A DNA stretch of 64,000 bases from Rubritalea profundi (GTDB lineage: Bacteria > Verrucomicrobiota > Verrucomicrobiia > Verrucomicrobiales > Akkermansiaceae): NCBI RefSeq assembly GCF_002954445.1, contig NZ_MQWA01000001.1, positions 442,221-506,220 on the forward strand. The letters are read 5' to 3'. Under the pieces are notes generated by a model, which searched no databases, had not been told where the DNA came from, and worked only from the letters and a program-made list of their open reading frames with translations. Below are positions 19,936-30,951 of the stretch, piece by piece; positions within the stretch are counted from its first letter, which is position 1; each line of letters starts with the position of its first letter. A program made the position numbers and the translations under genes.

Positions 19936-20509
19936 TTGCGAAGACAGACAATATTAGTCCTTAATCGACTATTGTTTTACTCTATAAGCACCGTTGCCAC
20001 AGCGAGAAAGTGCTTGATGAGCTAAAGACTTAACTCGAAGAGCTGCCGCTCATGAGCGAGCTCAAAGGAGGCTAAAATTGCGCACGCACTCTTCCTGTGT
20101 TTTATACCATTTTCCCAGATATATTTACGGAATGACGAGTTTGTGGGTTTTCTTCTAGCAACAGAGCTGAGTCGTTGAGGGACTCTGAGGCTTTCAAATT
20201 CTCTGAGTCATTCCGACAACCTAACTGCTCAAATGGTATTAGTGACATCTAAAATCACACTCGTTACACGTAAATAGGTAATCAATATACCTTAACCATC
20301 AGCAAAGTGAGATTAAAAAAATTAGCCTCTAATTTATGGATATAGAGAAATAAATGAAGCCCCATAAGGGGGTTTTAGAGGTGATTGATCAGGTAAGGAT
20401 CAAACAAAAAGACCCTCTAATTTTAAAATTTAAAGCACTAATAAGAGATCCCCTATAAAACTATTTTTACAGCTTTCCAGAGCGGGGACTATTTATAGAA
20501 TTCTGGGCT

Positions 20510-21940
20510 GTGAGCCTGAGCCAACAAATATTTCGAGACACACCCAGCCGATTTTTCGCCGTACTAACATGGCGTTATGGTCGACTCTATATTGATGCGC
20601 TTGATAAGATTGAAAGCATCCAGCGCCACCGTCACGGTGTAGGCCTCACACGCCCAGAGCTGATCCAAGTCTGTGACGACATCATCGTTGGAGGCATCGA
20701 GAACATCGACCTCCCTGAAGACCTAGACGAAGAGCTGAGCCGCATCACGGCAGCTGAAATGCTGCGCCAGATGCTTCAGTCCGAGTGGTTAGAGGAGCCC
20801 AAGCGCTCAGATTACCAACGCGTTTACTATCTCGATAGCCGTGCTGAACTTCTGCTAGAGTGCCTACGCAGGATGGCGTACCCTGAGCAAGTCACCTTTA
20901 CTGACAAGCTCCACCTCGTGTGTTCCCGAATCATGGACAAGGATGCTTTCGATAAGCACCCACTTTCCGACCTTGAAGCCTGCACCGACAACTTGCGCTA
21001 CGGCTTACAGGAATTGCGCTCCATGCAGCAAGGAATGGCCCGACTCACTCAGCGCCAACTTAAATCCGACTCGATCAAAGAAAACCTCCGAGTTCTCTAC
21101 GACGACTTCTCAGAGAACATCGGCCAGCGCGCCTACAAGTCATTAATTGACCTCGACATTCCAGTGCGTATTCCACTAGCTCGAGAACAACTCAACGTGA
21201 TCCACAGCAACCCGACAGTCATTGCTAAGATGGAGTTGGAGCTACAGAAGCGTCACCCAGAGCTGACTGACAAAGAGGTCGCCTCCCGCGTACAAACATC
21301 CCTCGCTGACACGGCTAGCATGCTCGATAGCGTGGAGCCACAGGCTGAGGCTGTCGACCGCCGTGCCGCCGATTTCGCCCGCCGTTCTTTTGCCCGCTTC
21401 CGCTACCTCCAAGAGGTTTCCAGTGGCCGACGATCCGAGGTTCGTGAACTCTTTGAACGTGTCAATGAGCGTTATGCTGAATGTAAGCTCAATGCTCTTC
21501 CGGAAGAGCTAGAACTACCAAGCCTTAAAATCCCAGCAGTGAGTCTGCTCGCTGGTATCGACTCGTTATTCAAACCTCGAACGACAAGAGCCAAAGGGGA
21601 ACCTTTGCCTCTCAATGATTTCTACGACGACGATGATTCATTCTACGCTCTCGAAGAAATGAGTAAAAACATAAACTCCTCACTCACCACCTTACGAGCC
21701 AATCGCTTCTTCCAAAATCTCAACGTGGGCTCTGAGGGGCTAGCTTCGAAAGACATCCCCACTGACGTAGATCAATGGTTACTCAACACAGTAGGTCTCC
21801 TACTCCATAGCGACACACTAGCAAGCGAGTACGAAATCAACACACCGCGTGATGAAACCACGCACGCCCCCCTTCCGCAGCCAGATCTAGTCGACGAAAT
21901 GCTCCTCGATCAATTCACCATCCACCCTAAAGCACGATGA
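20510..21940 (+). CDS. jetA: JetA/MksF-like (MukF-related kleisin) subunit of an SMC complex
   Basis: 476-aa ORF (GTG start), first of three overlapping/adjacent genes with a DUF4194-like and a MukB/SMC-like gene; RFFAVLTWRYGRLYIDALDKI N-terminus. Confidence 0.72.
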   Translation: MSLSQQIFRDTPSRFFAVLTWRYGRLYIDALDKIESIQRHRHGVGLTRPELIQVCDDIIVGGIENIDLPEDLDEELSRITAAEMLRQMLQSEWLEEPKRSDYQRVYYLDSRAELLLECLRRMAYPEQVTFTDKLHLVCSRIMDKDAFDKHPLSDLEACTDNLRYGLQELRSMQQGMARLTQRQLKSDSIKENLRVLYDDFSENIGQRAYKSLIDLDIPVRIPLAREQLNVIHSNPTVIAKMELELQKRHPELTDKEVASRVQTSLADTASMLDSVEPQAEAVDRRAADFARRSFARFRYLQEVSSGRRSEVRELFERVNERYAECKLNALPEELELPSLKIPAVSLLAGIDSLFKPRTTRAKGEPLPLNDFYDDDDSFYALEEMSKNINSSLTTLRANRFFQNLNVGSEGLASKDIPTDVDQWLLNTVGLLLHSDTLASEYEINTPRDETTHAPLPQPDLVDEMLLDQFTIHPKAR

Positions 21941-22740
21941 ACCCAACAGCTATAGTAACTGATACAGATCAGTCATTGTTCAACAACACCCTGCGCGATC
22001 GAGATCGCCAGATGCTACAAGATGTAGCGCATCGTCTCCTAGCACATGGATCTCTCCTTCGTGCACGTGGCGCCGAGCGTCCTCTCTACGATTGGTCGGT
22101 CGAACACCAACCATGGTTAGAAGAATGGGCGGTGCTGTTAGGGCTAAAAATCATTATCCAACGAGACGAGAGGCTCATCATGGCGATCCCTGAGGTCCCG
22201 TCCCTCACCCGTAAACTCAAACGAGACGAAACCCTCGTGGCCCTCGCGCTCTGGTACGACTTCGACGTCGAAGTCCGAGAAAATGGAGCGCACGATGTTT
22301 ATTTCAACCTCCGAGAATTTAACGAGCAGTTCCAAAATAAATTTCCTAGCATGCAGTCCCTCTCGCAGTCACGCATGAAGGAAATCCTCCGCCGCTTCAC
22401 GCGCTTCAACCTGATCGAAATGGATTGGGAAGAGCAATTCACCGACTCAGTTATCCAGATTCTACCGACACTTCGCTTCGCTATCCCGTTTCCTGGCGTC
22501 GAACAATGGGTCAAAGCTGCTAGTATATTCCAGGCCGAGCCGGAGTCCACCGACCCGACACTCGATGATGACGACAACGTCGATGATGACGACACCGAGT
22601 CAGATGAAACCCCTATCATCACAAGCGATGAAACCGACAAAGCAGAGGGAGCATCCAAGCCCAAATCAGCACAGGCTAAGGATAAAGACGATGATAACGA
22701 AGAAAAGGCGCTCCTCGATTTCGATGAAGACGAGGAATAA
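21937..22740 (+). CDS. jetB: JetB/MksE-like (DUF4194) subunit
   Basis: DRQMLQDVAHRLLAHGSLLRARG..., KLKRDETLVALALWYDFDVEV, winged-helix-like SQSRMKEILRRFTRFNLIEM; 4-nt overlap with the upstream gene. Confidence 0.75.
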   Translation: MNPTAIVTDTDQSLFNNTLRDRDRQMLQDVAHRLLAHGSLLRARGAERPLYDWSVEHQPWLEEWAVLLGLKIIIQRDERLIMAIPEVPSLTRKLKRDETLVALALWYDFDVEVRENGAHDVYFNLREFNEQFQNKFPSMQSLSQSRMKEILRRFTRFNLIEMDWEEQFTDSVIQILPTLRFAIPFPGVEQWVKAASIFQAEPESTDPTLDDDDNVDDDDTESDETPIITSDETDKAEGASKPKSAQAKDKDDDNEEKALLDFDEDEE

Positions 22741-22775
22741 CACACACCACATAACTCTTAACAAACTTTCTACGC

Positions 22776-25700
22776 ATGAGCCGAAAAATCGAACTCACAC
22801 GCATCCACGCTATCAACTGGTTTGGTTACCAAGATGTTTTTGACATCCATGGAAACCTTCTTATTGCTGGTGTCACGGGCTCTGGTAAATCCATCTTGAT
22901 GGACTTGATCCAGCTTGTCCTGATTGGTGACCAGAAGTCCAAATATAACCAATCTGCAACTGGTAAAGCTTCATCACGTACGCTAAAATCCTATTGTCTC
23001 GGTGACACCAAAGATGAAATCGATGGTCTCCCCCAGTACATGCGTAATGATGGAGCTACCACCTACGTCGCACTAGAATTCACTTGGCCTAACAGTGAGA
23101 AGGTGGAAACTTGGGGGCTGCGTATCGAATTCGATAGCGCAGCTCAAAACCAAGCATCACGCCGTCATGGATTCATGATCCCGCGCCGATTGGATAAGAC
23201 TGACTGGATTGACCAATTCGACTTCCCGCTCGATTGGTCGAGCTTCCGCGACTACGTCAGTGAATGCGAAGGCAAGGTCTTCGACACCATGGAGTCGTAC
23301 CGCCGCGAAATGGCTCTACCAAGCCACCTCAACTACGATCGCCAGACTCTCGACTATTTGCTTCCGGCGGCAATGTCCTTCACCTTCCTCGATAATTTCA
23401 ACAAATTTTGCCGTAATTACGTTCTTCCACCTGATGAAGTACGCATTCAAGAAGTGCGCGATTCCTACCACGCATTCCTGTCCCTTCGGCGAGAACTCAC
23501 AGCCCTTCGCAAGCAACTAGATTTACTAGAGTCGATTGGTAAAGACTTCAAAACGAATAAACAGTCGATCATCGACAAGGACCTCTACGCCGATATTTCC
23601 CGCGATCTCCAGTGCGAGGAACTGCGTGAAATGGTCGAAGAGTTAGAAGAGGAAATCAACGAACTCGAGAAACAAGCCAAGTCAGAAAACTCACGTGAGA
23701 CAGAGCTTGAAAGTCTCCTCAAAGGTGGTCGTGAACGCCGTGATATTTTACGTGACGCGCTGAACGAGACCGAAGACGGTCGCTTGTTCCTTCACATCCG
23801 TGAAGACAACCGCAAGCTTGTAGCTCAGATCAACCAACTCCGTGAAGCTGGAAAAACTATCAGCGAGGCACGTGTGCTACGCTGCCGCATGATCCGCAAC
23901 TGGGTGCAGTCACTCCAAAAAACTGGGATCAAACTCCCCCACGGCATGGTCAAGTCTGTAGAGAAATCCCTCACAGCCACGGAGAACTGCGAACTTCACG
24001 AACTCACCGAAAATTTAGAAGAACTCGCCGACAATGTCCGTAACCTTCACTACGCATCGAAAGATGCTGAGAAGCCATTGCGTGATGATGTGGAGAAAAA
24101 GGTCAACAAACTGCGCGGGCTCTCAGCCCGACTAGAAACTCTGGATCGCGGCAAAGTCAGCCAGCGCTCAGTATTGTTAGACGCCGTCAACACCACTCTA
24201 CCTCGCCGTAGGAATGGCGACCCAGCAGCCTTCGCCCTGCGTGAGCTCTGTGAGGTCAAAGACGAACGCTGGCGTCCAGCCATCGAGATTGCCTTTAGCC
24301 GAAAGTTCGCCGTAGTCGTAGAACCCGAGAACTACCGTTTCGCTGAAACAATCTACCGTGAAATGAAAGGTGGAGCACCTGGTGAGTCATTGATCAATCC
24401 AGATCAAGCGCTCGATCTCAACTCACGCTGTGAGCCTAACTGTTTAGCTGACCATCTAGAATGTCACGACCCAGTAGCACAGTCGATTGTCGATCACCTC
24501 TTTGGGCGCTTAATTTGCGTGGAAGACGCTAAAGACCTCACCAAGTACAATTCATCGATCCTCCCGGATGGTTTCACCTACCGTAAGCCATTCGCTGAGC
24601 GCCGAGCGCATTACGACAATATTCCGTACATTGGTAGCCGTGGACTCGAGCAGCAAAAAATCACTCTCGAAAAAGAGCGTGAGCGAATCCGTAAAGAACT
24701 AGAGCGTCTCCAGCCACTCGCTGAGTTGTTAGCTGAATGTGAAAACAACTACCGCAAACAACGTCTCGATAGCCCAAGCCTCGGCGCCCAACTCGCCGAC
24801 CTCCAACAGCTCAAAAGCTCTGAAGACAGACTTCAGGATAATATCAATCGTCTCAAGACCATCGAAGGTGGTGGATTCGAAGAAAAGGAAGCGGAGCTCG
24901 GCAACCTCGATTACACACTTGGCGGCTACGATCGCGAACTCAAGAGCCTCAGAAAATCTGAACTCAAGCTCGAACTTGGACGCCGACAAGGCAGCCTAGA
25001 AGATTACCAAGAACAACTCGATAAAGCAGATGCTGAACTCGCTCGATTCCGCGCTGAATGCATCGGTCTCGGTGAGCACGACGAGCGACGTGAACAACTC
25101 TATCAAAATCTAATGACTGAGTTCCCGGCGCTAGATCTCGCAGTCTCACAGTCTGCTAGACTCGAGCGTGCCTGTATCGACAGAGCACACATCTCGTGGG
25201 CATCTGTCGTAGAAACGCGTAAAGAGCTCGCTAGGGATTTTCCAATCTACAATGAATTCTCTCCTGAGGATGAAGGCAATACTCCCTGGAATGAGAGACT
25301 TGAGCGCATTGCGCAAAGTGATATTCCAGCCTACGAAGGCAAAGCCGAGCGCGAGGAACGCAACTGGCAAGAAATCTTCCGCAAGCAAGTTCTCGTCAAG
25401 TTGCGCAGCGCACTGATGCGAGTCGACCTCACTCTCAAGCTCCTCAACAAAGAGCTCAACAAACCGATCGGCGTTCATCTCTACCAGATCCGTAAGAAGC
25501 GTAATCCAGACTACGCAATCTATCAGAAATTGGTTGATAACAGCGCACTCGCCGATGAAGATTCTCTCTTCTTTGAATCCATCGATTCGGAAGCGAAGGA
25601 AGAAGTCGAACGAATCTTCGACACTCTTGTTGAAGACCCTAACAATGCTGAAGCTCTCAACTTCCTCGACTACCGAAACTACTACGACTACGACATGTCC

Positions 25701-26117
25701 GTACTCGACACCCGCGACCCAGATGGCCGTGAAACATCAGTAGACAAGCATTCAGGCAAGTTCTCAGGTGGTGAGAACCAGTCACCCTACTTCATCGCTA
25801 TCCTCGCCTGTTACCTCCGTGCATACCATCGCTATGAGCGCCGCGGCAAGGAGCCTAGCATTGGTCTAGTCCCTATTGACGAGGCATTTTCGAAGCTTTC
25901 AGGTGAACGTATCCGCGACTGTATTGACGCGCTTACCCAGCTTGGTCTTCAGGGAGCTTTCTCGATGTCTTCAGGAAACATCCCTTACGCAATCGACCTT
26001 TGTGACCAGACGATGGTTATTTCTAAGAAGGAGACAAAGGTAGGCCGCGTCAATCACATCCGCAACATTGCAGTCTCACTCACCCGTAAGGAAGCGACTG
26101 AAAATCTAATGAAATAA
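22776..26117 (+). CDS. jetC: JetC/MksB-like SMC ATPase
   Basis: Walker A GVTGSGKSILMDLIQLVLIGDQ; coiled-coil centre; signature FSGGENQSPYFIAILACYLRA; Walker B IGLVPIDEAFSKLSG. Confidence 0.9.
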   Translation: MSRKIELTRIHAINWFGYQDVFDIHGNLLIAGVTGSGKSILMDLIQLVLIGDQKSKYNQSATGKASSRTLKSYCLGDTKDEIDGLPQYMRNDGATTYVALEFTWPNSEKVETWGLRIEFDSAAQNQASRRHGFMIPRRLDKTDWIDQFDFPLDWSSFRDYVSECEGKVFDTMESYRREMALPSHLNYDRQTLDYLLPAAMSFTFLDNFNKFCRNYVLPPDEVRIQEVRDSYHAFLSLRRELTALRKQLDLLESIGKDFKTNKQSIIDKDLYADISRDLQCEELREMVEELEEEINELEKQAKSENSRETELESLLKGGRERRDILRDALNETEDGRLFLHIREDNRKLVAQINQLREAGKTISEARVLRCRMIRNWVQSLQKTGIKLPHGMVKSVEKSLTATENCELHELTENLEELADNVRNLHYASKDAEKPLRDDVEKKVNKLRGLSARLETLDRGKVSQRSVLLDAVNTTLPRRRNGDPAAFALRELCEVKDERWRPAIEIAFSRKFAVVVEPENYRFAETIYREMKGGAPGESLINPDQALDLNSRCEPNCLADHLECHDPVAQSIVDHLFGRLICVEDAKDLTKYNSSILPDGFTYRKPFAERRAHYDNIPYIGSRGLEQQKITLEKERERIRKELERLQPLAELLAECENNYRKQRLDSPSLGAQLADLQQLKSSEDRLQDNINRLKTIEGGGFEEKEAELGNLDYTLGGYDRELKSLRKSELKLELGRRQGSLEDYQEQLDKADAELARFRAECIGLGEHDERREQLYQNLMTEFPALDLAVSQSARLERACIDRAHISWASVVETRKELARDFPIYNEFSPEDEGNTPWNERLERIAQSDIPAYEGKAEREERNWQEIFRKQVLVKLRSALMRVDLTLKLLNKELNKPIGVHLYQIRKKRNPDYAIYQKLVDNSALADEDSLFFESIDSEAKEEVERIFDTLVEDPNNAEALNFLDYRNYYDYDMSVLDTRDPDGRETSVDKHSGKFSGGENQSPYFIAILACYLRAYHRYERRGKEPSIGLVPIDEAFSKLSGERIRDCIDALTQLGLQGAFSMSSGNIPYAIDLCDQTMVISKKETKVGRVNHIRNIAVSLTRKEATENLMK

Positions 26118-26157
26118 GGCGCATCACAGATCTAAGCTTCTGCATAAGAAGCCAACT

Positions 26158-26193
26158 AAAAGTGAGGGGCTTTCGTAGAACCTCTCACTTTTT
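26158..26193 (+). terminator. rho-independent terminator after jetC
   Basis: aaaagtgagg...cctctcacttttt. Confidence 0.8.
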
Positions 26194-26276
26194 GGTGCGT
26201 CTAGGCCGACGCCACTAACAAAGAACTTCCATTTAAAGTTAGGAGCCGTTATAACTTAGATACCGTTCACACAACT

Positions 26277-28142
26277 ATGAAAGAAGCTACACCTCCACCC
26301 AGCGCCCTGCTAGAAGCGAAACAAGCATTGAAGACTCTACGCGAGGGAAGCTGGAAAGACCTCTTGGTGATCTATATCGCCTTCTCATTGGTCTCAGCAC
26401 TCATACTAGCTCCAATGGTAGGCATCACTATTCAAGCCATTGTTTCTCTCTCTGGCCAAGCTGCTTTGAGTGACACGGAGATTGCCACATTTCTACTTAG
26501 CCCAATTGGAGCTGTCGCAGGCATCCTGATTGCCACACTAGTGCTCACGATTGCTTTCATCACCTATGCCGCCCTGTTAGTCGGCAGCCACGCGTATTAC
26601 CACCACTCACACGCCCACCTGACAGGAATTTTTAGAGCGATCACTCGTAGGGGCCCGCAACTCGTCAAACTTTGCCTACGCTTCACCTTTGCCATTCTGC
26701 TTGTAGCACTACCCTTTGTTGCATTGATTGCAGCTGACTATCTCTACTTTATCAGTGAGAATGACATCAACTATTACCTAGCAGAGAAGCCTCCTGAGTT
26801 TATCAAAGCTGTTATTATCGCAGCCGTATTGCTCATCGTCATGGCCATACTCTTGATCAAGCTTGCAGTCAGCTGGTTCTATGCCCCCCCGCTGGTTTTA
26901 TTTGCCTCGATCTCTGCAAAATCTGCAAAGAAACGCAGTACAGTGATCAGCAAAGGCCAGAAGAAACACATCACTCTTTGGCTCGCATTATGGCTCTTCG
27001 GCACACCTTTGGTGATCTCTCTGTTCAACTCTCCATTCAATCTAGCAGCCGGCTGGCTCATTCCTCAACTATCAGACCGTCTTCCATTGCTGGCTCTCAC
27101 TCTTGGGGGCTCTCTCGCTATCACTTCCGCGATCTCCTTCATCATAGGCTTCATCTCTATCTGCATGCTAGCCCACCAGAACCTCCAGATGTTTGAGAAG
27201 TGTGGACTAGACACTACTGTCCCCGTCCACTTTGGGGCTGACGAAAAATTTCACCTGCCGCTTAAAGAAAAATATGCCTTCTTCGCTGCACTCACGGCAC
27301 TCGCGGTCTGCGGCGTATTTTGCTACTACTGGATCGGCAACCTTCATCAGGAGGACGACGTCCTCATCATTGCACACCGTGGCTCCTCAATGGATGCCCC
27401 AGAAAACACCCTCGCTGCGATTCAAATGGCTGTCGATGCTGGCTCTGACTTTGTCGAAATCGACGTGCAGGAAACAGCCGATGGTGTCGTTGTCGTATTC
27501 CACGACTCGGACTACAAGCGGCTAGCTCGCAAGAAACTCAACATCTGGGACGCTAAGTCACGCGATCTACCCGGCATTGAGATCGGCTCGTGGTTCGACC
27601 CGAAATTCTCTGACCAGACAACCCCGACACTCAAGCAAGTCTTCGACATTTGCCGAGGAAAGTCGGGAGTATTGATCGAACTCAAATACTACGGACACGA
27701 TGTAGAGTTAGAACAAAAAGTCATCGACATCGTGGAAGCTGAGAAAATGACCGAGGAAGTCATGATCATGTCACTCAACTACAAAGGCATCCAGAAAGTG
27801 CGCAAGATGCGCCCCGATTGGAAAATTGGTCTACTCTCGACAGTAGCGTTAGGCGATATAACCAAGCTTGACGTCGATTTCTTAGGGCTCAACAGCCGTG
27901 CTGCAACTCCAAAATTAGTCAAACGAGCACACGACAATGCCATCCAAGTATTTGTCTGGACCGTCAACACCCCACTCGACATTTCAGCCATGGCAAGTCG
28001 CGGAGTCGACGGTCTCATCACTGACACCCCGACCACCGCGCAGGAGGTTCTCCAACAGCGAGCTGAGCTAGAGCCTAACCAACGGCTTCTTTTGGAACTA
28101 GCTCACACATTTGGCCGTGAGACCAACGACCTCATTCAGTAG
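26277..28142 (+). CDS. glycerophosphodiester phosphodiesterase with N-terminal membrane domain
   Basis: multi-TM N-terminus; IIAHRGSSMDAPENTLAAIQMAVDAGSDFVEIDVQETADGVVVVFHDSDYKRL. Confidence 0.93.
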   Translation: MKEATPPPSALLEAKQALKTLREGSWKDLLVIYIAFSLVSALILAPMVGITIQAIVSLSGQAALSDTEIATFLLSPIGAVAGILIATLVLTIAFITYAALLVGSHAYYHHSHAHLTGIFRAITRRGPQLVKLCLRFTFAILLVALPFVALIAADYLYFISENDINYYLAEKPPEFIKAVIIAAVLLIVMAILLIKLAVSWFYAPPLVLFASISAKSAKKRSTVISKGQKKHITLWLALWLFGTPLVISLFNSPFNLAAGWLIPQLSDRLPLLALTLGGSLAITSAISFIIGFISICMLAHQNLQMFEKCGLDTTVPVHFGADEKFHLPLKEKYAFFAALTALAVCGVFCYYWIGNLHQEDDVLIIAHRGSSMDAPENTLAAIQMAVDAGSDFVEIDVQETADGVVVVFHDSDYKRLARKKLNIWDAKSRDLPGIEIGSWFDPKFSDQTTPTLKQVFDICRGKSGVLIELKYYGHDVELEQKVIDIVEAEKMTEEVMIMSLNYKGIQKVRKMRPDWKIGLLSTVALGDITKLDVDFLGLNSRAATPKLVKRAHDNAIQVFVWTVNTPLDISAMASRGVDGLITDTPTTAQEVLQQRAELEPNQRLLLELAHTFGRETNDLIQ

Positions 28143-28238
28143 CCTCAGTCCTGCTTGACCTAGGCCTGACCTCCCTCTAGCGTGTACCGATCTGAGGCGC
28201 ACTCGCTCCTCGCAATTTTCATTACAATATTCTAAATC

Positions 28239-29438
28239 ATGATCGTTAAACCAAAAATTCGCGGATTCATCTGCACCACCTCACACCCAGATGGCTGTGC
28301 AGCACACGTGCAGGAGCAAATCGACTACGTAAAGTCCAAGCCAAAGAGCGAGAACGGCCCTAAGAATGTGCTGGTGATTGGTTCATCCACTGGCTACGGT
28401 CTGGCTTCACGTATTGTCCCAGCATTCGGAGCAGGTGCAAACACCCTCGGCCTGTTCTTTGAGAAGCCAGGATCAGAAAAGCGCACAGGATCCGCCGGCT
28501 GGTACAACACTGCTGCTTTCGAAAAGGCAGCAACTGCTGAAGGCATCTTTGCAAAATCACTCAATGGCGATGCCTTCTCTAACGAGCTCAAGCAACAAGC
28601 GATCGACATCATCAAGAACGACATGGATGGCAAGATCGACCTGATCGTTTACTCACTCGCATCGCCACGACGCACCGACCCTAACACTGGCGAAGTGTAC
28701 AAGTCTGTGCTCAAAACCACTGGCGGCGAGTACACTAACAAAACCCTCAATACCGATAAAGGCGAAGTAGACGAAGTCACTATCGGCGCTGCCACTGCAG
28801 AAGAAATCGACAACACAGTGAAAGTAATGGGCGGCGAAGACTGGGAATTCTGGGTCAACGCATTGGCTGACGCTAACGTGCTTGCCGAAGGCGTCAAAAC
28901 TGTTGCTTATTCCTACATCGGACCTGAGCTCACTTGGCCGATCTACACCGATGGCACCATCGGTCGGGCGAAGAAAGACGTGGAGAAATCCTGCGCTAAG
29001 CTCGATGCTAAGCTCAAGGCATCACTCGGCGGCGAAGCATTCGTTTCCGTCAACAAAGCTCTCGTCACTCAGGCATCCTCCGCGATCCCCGTCGTGCCAC
29101 TCTACATTTCGATTCTCTACAAAGAGATGAAAGCGAAAGGTCTCCACGAAGGATGTATCGAACAAATCGAACGACTCTTCTCCGACCGCCTCTACGCAGC
29201 CGACCGCAAACTTGACGAAGCTGGCCGCATCCGTATCGACGACTTGGAAATGCGTGATGACATCCAGGCTGCTGTCGCAAATATCTGGAGCTCAGTTTCC
29301 AACGAGAACTTCGCAGACGTAGCAGACTTCAAAGGCTACAAAGACGAATTCCTCAAACTCTTCGGTTTCGGAATCGACGGTGTTGATTACGACGCTGAGA
29401 TTGACCCAGCTACGGGTGTCCCATCACTCGCTGAGTAA
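28239..29438 (+). CDS. fabV: enoyl-[ACP]/trans-2-enoyl-CoA reductase FabV
   Basis: MIVKPKIRGFICTTSHPDGCAAHVQEQIDYVK, VLVIGSSTGYGLASRI, VYSLASPRRTDPNTGEVYKSVLK. Confidence 0.96.
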   Translation: MIVKPKIRGFICTTSHPDGCAAHVQEQIDYVKSKPKSENGPKNVLVIGSSTGYGLASRIVPAFGAGANTLGLFFEKPGSEKRTGSAGWYNTAAFEKAATAEGIFAKSLNGDAFSNELKQQAIDIIKNDMDGKIDLIVYSLASPRRTDPNTGEVYKSVLKTTGGEYTNKTLNTDKGEVDEVTIGAATAEEIDNTVKVMGGEDWEFWVNALADANVLAEGVKTVAYSYIGPELTWPIYTDGTIGRAKKDVEKSCAKLDAKLKASLGGEAFVSVNKALVTQASSAIPVVPLYISILYKEMKAKGLHEGCIEQIERLFSDRLYAADRKLDEAGRIRIDDLEMRDDIQAAVANIWSSVSNENFADVADFKGYKDEFLKLFGFGIDGVDYDAEIDPATGVPSLAE

Positions 29439-29474
29439 TCGTAAAAGAGGCGTCTCGCCTCTGACCCAAATTTC

Positions 29475-29515
29475 CAAAACGCCTCGTCCGAACTCACCGG
29501 CTTGGCGTTTTTTTA
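29475..29515 (+). terminator. rho-independent terminator after fabV
   Basis: aaaacgcc...ggcgtttttttat. Confidence 0.75.
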
Positions 29516-29669
29516 TAGCAGTCCCAAAGATAGCCATGAAACTAGAATACACGATTACTCCTGAAGCCAAGATTGAAAAAAAGTCTAACGCAGCACCTAC
29601 TTGTTTCATCGTCCCAGACGTAACACGTAACAACCTAACAACTAACACCTAACACCTAAAAACAAGACA

Positions 29670-30857
29670 ATGAAATTGTCCTCCAACATCCACCTATCCT
29701 ACTGCACCAACATCCACCCAGCTGAAACATGGGAGGAGACATTTACGGCGCTTAAAGAGCACACGATAGTCGTGCGTGACAAGGTGGTAGCAGCCCAGAA
29801 GCTCGACTCAGACACTCCCTTTGCCATCGGCCTTAGGCTTTCAGCTAAGGCTGTTAGTGAGTTCACTGATGGCGCAAAACTCGATGAATTCATCGCTTGG
29901 TTAGAAAAGGAAAACACCTATGTCTACACGATCAATGGGTTCCCCTACGGCGCATTCCACGGCACACGGGTGAAAGAAAAAGTCTACCAGCCAGACTGGA
30001 CCACGCCAGAGCGCCTCAGCTACACGCTTGAGCTTTTCAACATCATTGCCGAACTCGCACCTGCAGACGCTGGAGGTTCGGTCTCTACTCTGCCAGGTTC
30101 CTTCAAGGAATTTGATGCCGACGAGGAAAAAATGTTTGAGAACCTCTACGCCTGCGCGATGCACATTGATTTACTCTCTGAGCAATACGAAAAAGATCTC
30201 CACCTCGGGCTCGAACCGGAGCCGCTAGGGCACTTTGAAAACACCCAGGAGACGATCGAATTCTTCATCCGCTTCCACCAATGGGCGGAGAATAACGAAC
30301 TTCGCGCTGACGTTCTCTCGAAGCGGATCGGCGTCAACTACGACACCTGCCACTTCGCCCTCGAATATGAAGACTGCCACGACTCGCTCACCCGCTTCGA
30401 AAACGCAGGCATCCGCATTTCTAAAATCCACCTGTCAAATGCACTCTCGATCGACCCGCACAACAGTGAGGCGCAAAAGGCAATCCGTCCATTCGACGAA
30501 CCCACCTACCTCCACCAAGTATTGATCAAGAAGTCTGATGGCTCGATCCTACGCTTCCGTGACCTGCCAGAATACTTTGCAGCAGCCGAGCAATCTGACT
30601 ACCCACACGATGGAGCCACCGAAGCCCGCATCCACTTCCATATCCCGCTCTATGACGATCCCGAGTCGCCGCTGGGATCAACCCGCGACCACGCCGAAGC
30701 AGCTCTCGCCTATCTCAAAGAAAAGCCAGAAACCTGTCCGCATTTAGAAATGGAGACGTATACTTGGGGAGTTCTGCCAGACACTCTTCAAGTTCCGATC
30801 GAAGACCAGCTTACCAAGGAGTATCTGTGGACGCTCGAACAAGTAGCGAGTAGGTAG
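29670..30857 (+). CDS. eboE: EboE-like metabolite traffic protein (TIM-barrel)
   Basis: LSYCTNIHPAETWEETFTALKEH, IGVNYDTCHFALEYED, LEMETYTWGVLPDTLQVPIEDQLTKEYLWTLEQV. Confidence 0.87.
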   Translation: MKLSSNIHLSYCTNIHPAETWEETFTALKEHTIVVRDKVVAAQKLDSDTPFAIGLRLSAKAVSEFTDGAKLDEFIAWLEKENTYVYTINGFPYGAFHGTRVKEKVYQPDWTTPERLSYTLELFNIIAELAPADAGGSVSTLPGSFKEFDADEEKMFENLYACAMHIDLLSEQYEKDLHLGLEPEPLGHFENTQETIEFFIRFHQWAENNELRADVLSKRIGVNYDTCHFALEYEDCHDSLTRFENAGIRISKIHLSNALSIDPHNSEAQKAIRPFDEPTYLHQVLIKKSDGSILRFRDLPEYFAAAEQSDYPHDGATEARIHFHIPLYDDPESPLGSTRDHAEAALAYLKEKPETCPHLEMETYTWGVLPDTLQVPIEDQLTKEYLWTLEQVASR

Positions 30858-30951
30858 TAGCGAGCATCCTGTACGATGAAACTCGTAATTCCGAGATTCA
30901 TCGTCCTAGCAATCTCCAATTTCAAATCACAAATTTCAAATCACATTATTC

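Noticed and set aside
20510-26117. Calling a complete Wadjet defence system
   Set aside because: No JetD-like nuclease gene is visible on either side; only JetA/B/C-like genes are supported.
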